NCBI GenBank assembly: GCA_025455505.1
Contig: JALOMK010000041.1
Span: 1-10,176 of the forward strand
DNA length: 10,176 nucleotides
Direction of reading: 5' to 3'
Source of the DNA: Bacteroidales bacterium
GTDB lineage: Bacteria; Bacteroidota; Bacteroidia; Bacteroidales; VadinHA17
The position numbers were made by a program, and so were the translations under genes. The notes under the pieces were generated by a model, which saw nothing but the letters and a program-made list of their open reading frames with translations, did not search any database and was not told the DNA's origin. This document shows positions 4,899 through 10,176 of this stretch, piece by piece (position 1 is the first letter of the stretch; each line of letters starts with the position of its first letter).

Positions 4899-7694
4899 AT
4901 GAAAAACATCCTTATCAATCTTACACTGGCGGGCTTAATTACCGTGGCAGCTGCCTGCAGCAGCGGCAATAACGAGCTAGTGATCCTGTCGGCCCCGGCA
5001 GGCAGCCTTTACACTTCTATTGACAGGAGCGGGGTGACAGTAATCCCTAATGGCAGGCTTCTTACTCCCGCAGGGAAAAGTATCAGTGTGGCCCCGCACC
5101 CCTTCGGACTCATCCTGAGCCATGACGGCAAAACAGCAGTTACGGCCAATTCCGGTACAAACCCGCTTTCGATTTCTATAATCCGCAACCTGGGCACTGA
5201 ACCGGAAGTAATACAGGTTCCTCCCGGATATTCAACTGAGAAGGGCGTGCTGGAATCTGTTTTCATGGGCCTGGCCTTCTCGCCTGATGACAAGATAATA
5301 TATGTCGCAGGCGGACAGGCGAACAGGATATATTTGTTCGATGCAGAAACAGGCAGCAGGATCGATTCAATCGATTGCGGGCATTCAGCAGACGGCAGGG
5401 ATTATCCCGACGGCTACATAGGAGATATGGCAATTACACGCGACGGCAGGCATATCTTCGCAGTCGACCAGGCCAATTTCAGGCTGGCCGTGCTGGATGC
5501 ACCCGGGAAAAAGCTTCTGCGCTCTGTGGATGTAGGACGTTATCCCTTTGGTGTAACACTTACTCCCGATGAGAAAAAAGTGTATGTGGCAAATGTCGGT
5601 ATGTTCAGCTACAGCAAGATAGGTGCGATTGAAGAAAAGAAACAATACGACAAGGCCCTGTCCTTCCCGGCTTTTGCCTACAACACCCCGGAAATGCGCG
5701 ACGGCATCATTACGGACTCGCTCGTTATTCCCGGACTTGGTGATCCGAACAGCGACATGGCATTTTCAGTCTGGGCAATATCGGTTGAAGATATTGAAAA
5801 TCCCCGTGTAACTGCCCGGATAAAGACAGGAAACCTTATCGGGCAGATGGTTGAAGGAATTCCTGCAGTAGGCGGATCGAGTCCGAATTCTGTTGTTGCA
5901 ACTCCCTCCTATGTTTTTGCAAGCAACGGGAACAACGACAACATTACAGTAATTGCAACTGCCACCGATTCTGTAGTCGCTGAAATCGCATTGAAGCCCG
6001 ACCCCGACCTTGCACATTTCAGGGGAGTCATACCTTATGGACTTGCCCTTTCGCCTGACAACAAGAAACTCTTTGTTGCAGAATCGGGGATCAATGCAGT
6101 GGGTGTCATAGATGTTGAAAAGCTGGTTGTGGAAGGACATATCCCGGTAGGCTGGTTTCCTTCAAAACTTAAAGTGACCCCTGACGGCAGGAAACTTATT
6201 GTTGCCAATGCAAAAGGCTATGGCAGCGGTCCGAACGGCGGAAGGGATTTTGTCGAAGGCGGCGAAGGCACGTACATTGGTAACCTGATGAAGGGCACGG
6301 TTTCTGTCATTGACATCCCGGGTGAGAGGGAGCTTGTGAAAATGACAGCCAGGGTTATTGACAACAATGTCAGGAAGGAAAAAGCAGGAAAGCTCCGCAG
6401 GCATAGAAAGGCTAACCCGGTACCTCTTTACGGAGGTGAGAAGGAGTCTCCCATCAGGCATATAGTATTCATTTCAAAGGAAAACAGGACCTATGATGAA
6501 GTATTCGGACAGGTAAAGGGCGGCAGGGGCGATTCAACGATTGCAAGGTATGGAAGGGGAGTCTCTTTTTCGAATAACAAGAGGACAGCCAATGTTGAAG
6601 ACGCGACAGTTATGGCCAACCACCTTGAGCTAGCATCCCGTTTTGCCATAGCCGACAATTTCTATGTCGATTCGGATGTGTCGGCCGACGGTCACAGGTG
6701 GCTTGTAAATACTTACCCGAACGAATGGGTTGAAACAACTACTCCTGCAAACTACGGAGGCAACAGGGAATACAAACCTGAATCGAAGGCCCCGGGAAGC
6801 CTGGGAATGAACGGGGCGGCAGGTGCAATTTATCCCGAGGATTACAACGAGGCCGGTTCGATGTGGGACCATCTCGAAAGGCATAAGGTAGACTTCTACA
6901 ATTTCGGCTTCAGCGTAATGTTCGAGCCTGCATTTTACCACCACACTTACAAGTACACCGGTATAAAGCAGTTTGCAAACTTCCCTGTACCCACGCCCAT
7001 ATTCAGCAGGACATCGAGGGAGTATGCAACATACAACATGGCAATACCCGACCAGTTCAGGGTTAGCCAGTTCATTAAGGAGTTCAGCGAAAAATGGATG
7101 AGCGGGAAGGACACGATGCCCGCAGTACTTACAGTTATTCTTCCGAATGATCACGGGGCAGGGGAGAGGCCGCTTGCAGGTTATCCCTTCAGGGAAAGTT
7201 ACATGGTCGACAATGACCTGGCCCTCGGGAGGATAGTAGAGTTTCTTTCACACACTCCCTACTGGAATAATATGGCAATAGTTGTAACCGAGGATGATGC
7301 CCAGAACGGTGTTGACCACATCGATGCCCACAGAAGCATACTGATGGTGATCTCGCCCTGGTCTGAAAAGAACCATGTCAGCAAGGTACACTACAGTTTC
7401 GGAAGTATCTTCAAGACATTCTGGAACATCCTGGGATTGCCCTATCTTAACCAGTACGATGCGGCGGCAAGCGACCTGGCCGATATGTTTACAGATGAAC
7501 CGGACTTTACACCCTATAAGGCACTTCCTCCCGACCTGAGGATATTTGATCCGCAGAAGGCTCTAACTCCCATCGATGAGGAATTCGACTGGAAGGCGAT
7601 GGAGGATTCACCGCAGCTCGATGACCCGGGGGAGATGGTGATTGACCAGAAAGAAAAAAAGGAGTACAGGACCGGAAATCAGAAAAAGAATTGA
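4899..7694 (+). CDS. Lipoprotein with YncE-like beta-propeller and alkaline-phosphatase-superfamily phosphoesterase
   Basis: The 931-residue product begins with a lipoprotein signal peptide (LITVAAAC, Cys20), so it is probably membrane-anchored and faces the periplasm or outside. Residues about 40-460 contain repeated blades such as HPFGLILSHDGKTAV, FGVTLTPDEKKVYVAN and YGLALSPDNKKLFVAE, the pattern of YncE/YVTN beta-propellers. Residues about 515-880 match the phosphoesterase fold of the PF04185 type: SKENRTYDEVFGQ (about 524-536), a metal/nucleophile region near SDVSADGH, LPNDHGAG (about 746) and TEDDAQNGVDHIDAHR (about 795-810). This is the known architecture 'bifunctional YncE family / alkaline phosphatase family protein'. 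Hydrolysis of a phosphoester or phospholipid is expected, but the substrate is unknown; the propeller may bind a ligand or partner. The charged C-terminal tail (after 890) is probably disordered. A terminator lies just before its start. Confidence 0.9.
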   Translation: MKNILINLTLAGLITVAAACSSGNNELVILSAPAGSLYTSIDRSGVTVIPNGRLLTPAGKSISVAPHPFGLILSHDGKTAVTANSGTNPLSISIIRNLGTEPEVIQVPPGYSTEKGVLESVFMGLAFSPDDKIIYVAGGQANRIYLFDAETGSRIDSIDCGHSADGRDYPDGYIGDMAITRDGRHIFAVDQANFRLAVLDAPGKKLLRSVDVGRYPFGVTLTPDEKKVYVANVGMFSYSKIGAIEEKKQYDKALSFPAFAYNTPEMRDGIITDSLVIPGLGDPNSDMAFSVWAISVEDIENPRVTARIKTGNLIGQMVEGIPAVGGSSPNSVVATPSYVFASNGNNDNITVIATATDSVVAEIALKPDPDLAHFRGVIPYGLALSPDNKKLFVAESGINAVGVIDVEKLVVEGHIPVGWFPSKLKVTPDGRKLIVANAKGYGSGPNGGRDFVEGGEGTYIGNLMKGTVSVIDIPGERELVKMTARVIDNNVRKEKAGKLRRHRKANPVPLYGGEKESPIRHIVFISKENRTYDEVFGQVKGGRGDSTIARYGRGVSFSNNKRTANVEDATVMANHLELASRFAIADNFYVDSDVSADGHRWLVNTYPNEWVETTTPANYGGNREYKPESKAPGSLGMNGAAGAIYPEDYNEAGSMWDHLERHKVDFYNFGFSVMFEPAFYHHTYKYTGIKQFANFPVPTPIFSRTSREYATYNMAIPDQFRVSQFIKEFSEKWMSGKDTMPAVLTVILPNDHGAGERPLAGYPFRESYMVDNDLALGRIVEFLSHTPYWNNMAIVVTEDDAQNGVDHIDAHRSILMVISPWSEKNHVSKVHYSFGSIFKTFWNILGLPYLNQYDAAASDLADMFTDEPDFTPYKALPPDLRIFDPQKALTPIDEEFDWKAMEDSPQLDDPGEMVIDQKEKKEYRTGNQKKN

Positions 7695-7714
7695 GGCGAC
7701 TCCCGATGAACCAT

Positions 7715-7743
7715 AAAAAAAAGGGGCCGACACTGTCGGCCCC
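7715..7743 (-). terminator. Intrinsic terminator of the RRM-cold-shock gene pair
   Basis: On the minus strand, GGGGCCGAC and GTCGGCCCC form a nine-base-pair GC-rich stem with a three-base loop, followed by eight T residues (the A-run at 7715-7722 on the + strand). It begins 22 bases after the cold-shock stop codon. On the + strand the same stem has no T-run, so it may block readthrough but is not a classical terminator for the phosphoesterase gene. Confidence 0.9.
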
Positions 7744-7765
7744 GAGGTATCAAGCTGAGTAACTT

Positions 7766-7963
7766 TTAATCTACTCTTCTGACCCTGACTGCAACCGGAC
7801 CTTTTTCCTTCTGTTCAACCTCAAATTCAACTGCCTGTCCTGCCTCAAGATCGGTATGAGAAACCTCTAAACCAGAACGGTGGACAAAGATATCCTTATT
7901 GTCTTCAGTTTGAAGGAATCCATACCCTTTTACCCTGTCATACCATTTAACAGTGCCTTTCAT
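7766..7963 (-). CDS. Cold-shock domain protein, CspA family
   Basis: This is a 65-residue single cold-shock domain, a five-stranded OB fold that binds single-stranded RNA or DNA and melts mRNA structure. RNP1 is KGYGFL (12-17) and RNP2 is DIFVH (24-28). The start MKGTVKWYDRVKGYGF and the end GPVAVRVRRVD match the family from end to end, and the length is normal (about 65-70). The gene lies 23 bp downstream of the RRM gene on the same strand and ends before a strong terminator, so the two are very likely one transcript. The 23-bp gap is A-rich on the coding strand, as expected for a Bacteroidota translation start. Whether this copy is induced by cold or expressed constantly cannot be told from sequence. 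Confidence 0.95.
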   Translation of the reverse strand: MKGTVKWYDRVKGYGFLQTEDNKDIFVHRSGLEVSHTDLEAGQAVEFEVEQKEKGPVAVRVRRVD

Positions 7964-7986
7964 AGTTTATTTTCTTTTGTTTTTTG

Positions 7987-8298
7987 TTACCTGTAATCTC
8001 TTCTCGGACCATCACCGCCACGGCGGTCATTGTCCCTGAAATTACTCCGTCTTTCGGTTCTTTCAATAGATTCGTTAACGATGATCTTCCTTCCGCTAAC
8101 TTCGGCACCGTTAAGTTCCTCGATAGCTTTTTTTGCTTCTGCGTCATTCGGCATTTCTACAAAGCCAAATCCTTTGCTTTTTCCTGAGTACTTGTCAATG
8201 ATGATCTTGGCAGATGATACTTCGCCATACTCTTCAAAAACTTCTCTTAATTCTGCTTCACTCATTTTAAAGTGAAGACTTCCTACGTAAATGTTCAT
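7987..8298 (-). CDS. Single-RRM RNA-binding protein
   Basis: The 103-residue product is one RNA recognition motif with a short basic tail. RNP2 is IYVGSL (3-8) and RNP1 is KGFGFVEM (42-49), with the aromatic residues used to stack on RNA bases intact. Residues about 76-103 are rich in Arg, Asp and Gly (DRRGGDGPRRDYR) and look disordered, like RGG-type tails that add RNA affinity. This layout is the same as the small RRM proteins common in Bacteroidota and cyanobacteria, where they are linked to post-transcriptional control. It is the upstream partner of the cold-shock gene, 23 bp away, which points to joint control of RNA structure. A 216-bp A/T-rich region lies upstream, leaving room for a long leader. 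No exact TAnnTTTG box was found on the coding strand there. Confidence 0.95.
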   Translation of the reverse strand: MNIYVGSLHFKMSEAELREVFEEYGEVSSAKIIIDKYSGKSKGFGFVEMPNDAEAKKAIEELNGAEVSGRKIIVNESIERTERRSNFRDNDRRGGDGPRRDYR

Positions 8299-8514
8299 GA
8301 TTCAGTAAAATAAATAATTAATAACACGGTTCAAAGGTCACATTTATTTTTGAGAACTAAAAATATTTATTCATTATAATGCTCCTAAATATCCTTTTGT
8401 AATTCAATTCGTTCTGTCGTCAATGCCAAATGATAAGCATACAAATCCGGCAGTGTTAACATTTATAACAATGGCAGCGTGATTTTGTTCAGGGGTCGAT
8501 GATCAATGAATGCT
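8299..8514. other. A/T-rich intergenic region upstream of the RRM gene
   Basis: This 216-bp gap between the RRM start and the end of the flavin-barrel gene must contain the RRM promoter unless transcription reads through. On the minus strand GACCTTTG (8339-8332) is a partial match to the -7 consensus. On the + strand TATTTTTG (8345-8352) matches fully but faces no downstream gene for 870 bp. No clear hairpin with a T-run was found for the flavin-barrel gene. I saw no convincing reading frame. Confidence 0.4.
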
Positions 8515-8979
8515 TTATCTTTTTTTGCATGTCATCTCCTCGATTTCGAGCCTCAGAACCCGTGTTGCACTAAGAACTTTACTGTTGTATGTGAAGCCGG
8601 ACTCTCCCGAATAGTGATTCATTATCGAGTCGAGGCCCATGAGAATCTCGTTTTCAGATTCGACCAGACAAAGCCTGCCGTATCCTGTTATACTCCTGAA
8701 ACTCATACCCCAGTCGCAGCCTTTTTCACCACCGTACAGCTTATGGTCTGTATCGATGGCGAAGCAAACGTAGTTGTTAAGCTTCATCATATCAAGCTTT
8801 CTTCCCTCAGGCGCACAGTGAAACCATAGGACAGGTTTCTCTCCGCCTGTATATCCGAAATTCATAGTTACGATATACGGAATATCCCCGCTGGCAAATG
8901 CTAACCTGCAAACATCCGCCTTTGAAATAATGTCTTCAATTTCCGTGATATCCCTGACTTCCCTGTCGCTTCTCCTCAT
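8515..8979 (-). CDS. Pyridoxamine 5'-phosphate oxidase-like flavin-binding split-barrel protein, NimA-like
   Basis: The 154-residue protein has the flavin-binding split-barrel fold shared by pyridoxamine phosphate oxidase and 5-nitroimidazole reductase (Nim) proteins. The N-terminal pattern MRRSDREV...IEDIISKADVCRLAFAS and the central stretch LWFHCAPEGRKLDMM (51-65) are characteristic of the NimA-related branch. GYGRLCLVE and LRLEIEEMTCKKR complete the barrel. These are cytoplasmic dimers that bind FMN or a related cofactor. Most members have no proven physiological substrate, so neither nitroimidazole resistance nor vitamin B6 metabolism should be assumed. Length is normal for the branch. 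A 43-codon frame ends 17 bp upstream on the same strand and may be co-transcribed. The gene is separated from the RRM gene by 216 bp. Confidence 0.88.
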   Translation of the reverse strand: MRRSDREVRDITEIEDIISKADVCRLAFASGDIPYIVTMNFGYTGGEKPVLWFHCAPEGRKLDMMKLNNYVCFAIDTDHKLYGGEKGCDWGMSFRSITGYGRLCLVESENEILMGLDSIMNHYSGESGFTYNSKVLSATRVLRLEIEEMTCKKR

Positions 8980-8996
8980 TTCAGGTTTTTATTTAT

Positions 8997-9128
8997 TTAA
9001 ACAATCACGTCCGGGGCATGGTATCCCTGCTCGTTCACACTTGCAGCCAATCCCTTCCTTGCCTCGAACTCATTTATGTCCTCATTGCCGTTTATCGCCA
9101 TGGATTTTAAAAAAGCTAACTGTTCCAT
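8997..9128 (-). CDS. Possible small protein of 43 residues, function unknown
   Basis: A frame from ATG at 9128 to TAA at 8997 encodes 43 residues, beginning MEQLAFLKSMAING and ending GYHAPDVIV. An in-frame second ATG at 9101 would give 34 residues. The sequence is acidic in the middle (NEDINEFEARKG), has no membrane segment, low complexity or signal peptide, and uses ordinary codons (GAG, GCA, AAG, GGC) like its neighbours. It lies 17 bp upstream of the NimA-like gene on the same strand, and otherwise that space would be an unexplained gap. The start region is A/T-rich, as at other starts here. I do not recognise a family. It may be a real small gene, a leader peptide for the flavin-barrel gene, or chance; evidence is position and composition only. 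Confidence 0.5.
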   Translation of the reverse strand: MEQLAFLKSMAINGNEDINEFEARKGLAASVNEQGYHAPDVIV

Positions 9129-9143
9129 TTAAATAGGACATAG

Positions 9144-9176
9144 TTTTCGCTAAAATAAAGAATTTTGTTAATTTTG
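9144..9176 (+). promoter_or_regulatory. Candidate promoter for the THX-like gene
   Basis: TAATTTTG (9169-9176) fits the TAnnTTTG -7 consensus. A TTTT element at 9144-9147 lies 21 bp upstream, a weak -33 candidate. The leader of about 38 bases would begin with a small hairpin, GCCCC (9180-9184) and GGGGC (9190-9194) around GTAAG. Confidence 0.45.
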
Positions 9177-9219
9177 CTCGCCCCGTAAGGGGGCATAGTA
9201 GTATTTAAAGACTGTTATT

Positions 9220-9561
9220 ATGGGAAAAGGAGACAAGAAATCAAGAAGAGGGAAAATAATCCTCGGTACTTTTGGTGTCCGCCGCCGCAGGAAGAAGGCC
9301 GCCAGGACGGCAATAAAGCCTGCAGAGGTCGTTGCGCCTGTTAAGGAAAGAAAGCCAGTTAAGGAGAAAAAAGAAATCAAGGCTCCGGTTGCCGTTGAAG
9401 AAAGTAAGCCTGTAGCTGAGCTTGTGGAGACAGCTCCTGCTGCTCCTGCAAAACCTGCAAAGGCAGCCAAGCCAAAGGCAGCTCCGAAGGCTAAGGAGAA
9501 AAAAGAAGAAGGCGAAAAGCCGGCTGCTGAGCCAAAACCAAAGAAGACAAAAAAGGAATAA
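9220..9561 (+). CDS. 30S ribosomal protein THX-like, with long Lys/Ala/Pro-rich tail
   Basis: Residues 1-27 (MGKGDKKSRRGKI...GTFGVRRRRKK) closely match the THX ribosomal peptide, first known from Thermus as GKGDRRTRRGKI..., a 26-residue basic peptide that sits in the head of the 30S subunit. The remaining 86 residues are low complexity, made almost only of Lys, Ala, Pro, Glu and Val, with runs such as APAAPAKPAKAAKPKAAPKAK. This tail resembles histone-H1-like bacterial DNA-binding proteins and should be disordered and positively charged. Bacteroidota THX proteins can carry basic extensions, but at 113 residues this one is more than four times the Thermus peptide. The gene stands alone, with a plausible promoter upstream and a terminator-like hairpin downstream. 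THX is the best call from the N-terminus; a nucleoid or RNA-binding role for the tail is inference. Confidence 0.8.
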   Translation: MGKGDKKSRRGKIILGTFGVRRRRKKAARTAIKPAEVVAPVKERKPVKEKKEIKAPVAVEESKPVAELVETAPAAPAKPAKAAKPKAAPKAKEKKEEGEKPAAEPKPKKTKKE

Positions 9562-9601
9562 GCAGTTCCAATAGCTTTATCCCCTTACTTATTCTGCAGG
9601 G

Positions 9602-9645
9602 TGCAGGGTGTCACATTTTTGACCCGCCTCACCCTGTATTTTTTT
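9602..9645 (+). terminator. Probable terminator of the THX-like gene
   Basis: TGCAGGGTG (9602-9610) pairs with CACCCTGTA (9630-9638), nine pairs including one G-T, and seven T residues follow (9639-9645). It begins 41 bases after the stop codon. The 19-base loop is longer than usual, which lowers confidence. The left arm is the second copy of a direct heptamer repeat, TGCAGGG (9595-9601 and 9602-9608). Confidence 0.55.
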
Positions 9646-9696
9646 CTCCCTACCTCTCATACCGTTAGCCCTTCGTCTTTTATTACCCACCCCCGG

Positions 9697-9710
9697 CCCC
9701 TCCGGAGGGG
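9697..9710. repeat. GC-rich 14-bp perfect palindrome
   Basis: CCCCTCCGGAGGGG is perfectly self-complementary. It lies between the convergent THX-like and TPP-enzyme genes, 52 bases beyond the end of the latter. No T-run follows on either strand, so it is not a standard terminator. Confidence 0.5.
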
Positions 9711-9723
9711 AGAATACGGGTTT

Positions 9724-9754
9724 GCCCCACGCCCCACGCCCTGTGCCCTGCGCC
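9724..9754. repeat. Heptamer tandem repeat
   Basis: Four copies of a 7-bp unit, GCCCCAC, GCCCCAC, GCCCTGT and GCCCTGC, are followed by a partial GCC. The tract ends seven bases before the TPP-enzyme stop codon. It is short and likely prone to copy-number change. Confidence 0.7.
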
Positions 9755-9761
9755 GTTACGC

Positions 9762-10176
9762 CTATCTCCTGACTATGAGCCACCTGTAATCCTCGGGATC
9801 GATTACGGCATTGATAATCACAGGCTCATTGACCGACAAGGCCTCAATTACAGCCCTCCGCATGGTTTCATGTGTGTCTGCAGTAATAACCCTGACTCCG
9901 AGGAAAACATCGCTGCCAAACAGGTCACCCTGGTATAGGGAGGTAGCGTAAGGCTGCACTTCCTTCCAGCCCTGTTTCACCTTAATAAGGTTAAGTTCGC
10001 CGTCGGAGAAAACAACAATGATAACCGGGAGGCAGTATCTCCTTGCCGTTATCAATTCTCCGGCCATCATAAGGAAACCACCGTCGCCGGTAAGACATGC
10101 AACAGTGGCATCGGGAAGGGCCAGCTGGGCTGCCAGTGCGGCAGGTATTCCGAAACCCATTGATGACCATCCGTTT
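9762..10176 (-). CDS. Thiamine-diphosphate-dependent enzyme, acetolactate synthase/decarboxylase type, C-terminal part
   Basis: The last 137 residues of a larger protein (usual length about 530-570) are visible; the rest lies beyond the right edge. This is the C-terminal TPP-binding domain. NGWSSMGFGIPAALAAQLA is the usual approach to the cofactor site, and GDGGFLMMAGELITARRY is the GDG motif that binds the Mg-diphosphate. Twenty-four residues after GDG the family normally has an Asn-containing motif (NN or FND); here the sequence is VVFSDGELNLIKVKQ, with Ser where Asn is usual. The remainder, GVRVITADTHETMRRAVIEAL...VIINAVIDPEDY, is the normal end of the fold. Such enzymes condense or decarboxylate 2-oxoacids in the cytoplasm. 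Acetolactate synthase, benzoylformate-type decarboxylase and related lyases cannot be separated from this part. Confidence 0.88.
   Translation of the reverse strand, partial: NGWSSMGFGIPAALAAQLALPDATVACLTGDGGFLMMAGELITARRYCLPVIIVVFSDGELNLIKVKQGWKEVQPYATSLYQGDLFGSDVFLGVRVITADTHETMRRAVIEALSVNEPVIINAVIDPEDYRWLIVRR

Noticed and set aside
8345..8352. Full TAnnTTTG box on the + strand as promoter of an unseen RNA
   Set aside because: No gene, hairpin or terminator follows on the + strand nearby, and the box is easily met by chance in A/T-rich DNA.
9168..9470. Minus-strand open frame rich in Ala, Gly and Ser
   Set aside because: It is the complement of the low-complexity tail of the THX-like gene; the sense frame has a recognisable N-terminus.
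9697..9710. Terminator for the TPP-enzyme gene
   Set aside because: The palindrome is perfect but leaves no room for a loop and has no T-run on the minus strand.

Overview
The window looks like chromosomal DNA of a Bacteroidota bacterium, probably an uncultured Bacteroidales-like lineage. Several traits agree: start codons are preceded by A/T-rich leaders rather than Shine-Dalgarno boxes; several gene starts have a TAnnTTTG box, the -7 element of Bacteroidota promoters; secreted enzymes carry Tat or lipoprotein signals; an RRM protein is paired with a cold-shock protein; and there is a THX-type ribosomal protein. The lineage is inferred from style and gene families; no rRNA or marker phylogeny is available here.

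Left region (1-1834). A lipoyl-bearing E2 acyltransferase gene of a 2-oxoacid dehydrogenase complex runs leftward off the edge. It is divergent from a GntR/HutC-type regulator gene. The 137-bp gap between them holds two matching 16-bp palindromes centred 84 bp apart, about eight helical turns, plus Bacteroidota-like -7 boxes on both strands. This reads as an autoregulated divergent switch that may control the E2 operon.

Repeat island (1835-2066). Two GC-rich palindromes bracket a 15-bp tandem array whose unit resembles the right arm of those palindromes.

Secreted-enzyme region (2067-7694, + strand). A GH29 alpha-L-fucosidase-like protein and a Tat-exported Gfo/Idh/MocA oxidoreductase form a likely pair, closed by an intrinsic terminator. 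Seven bases beyond that terminator starts a 931-residue lipoprotein that joins a YncE-like beta-propeller to an alkaline-phosphatase-superfamily phosphoesterase. The fucosidase and oxidoreductase suggest periplasmic sugar processing. No SusC/SusD pair is present, so this is not a recognisable polysaccharide utilisation locus within the window.

RNA-binding pair and flavoprotein region (7715-9128, - strand). An RRM protein gene and a cold-shock protein gene lie head to tail and share a strong terminator. Upstream on the same strand are a PNPOx/NimA-like flavin-barrel protein and, 17 bp before it, a previously uncalled 43-codon reading frame.

Right region (9129-10176). A + strand gene encodes a ribosomal THX-like N-terminus fused to a long Lys/Ala/Pro/Glu tail. 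After it come GC-rich heptamer repeats and the 3' end of a leftward TPP-dependent enzyme gene of the acetolactate synthase/decarboxylase type, which runs off the edge.

No CRISPR array, tRNA, rRNA, transposase or phage gene was seen. I found no clearly new defence or signalling system; the most distinctive items are the paired operators, the palindrome-derived tandem array, the small frame at 8997-9128, and the terminator placed against the phosphoesterase start.
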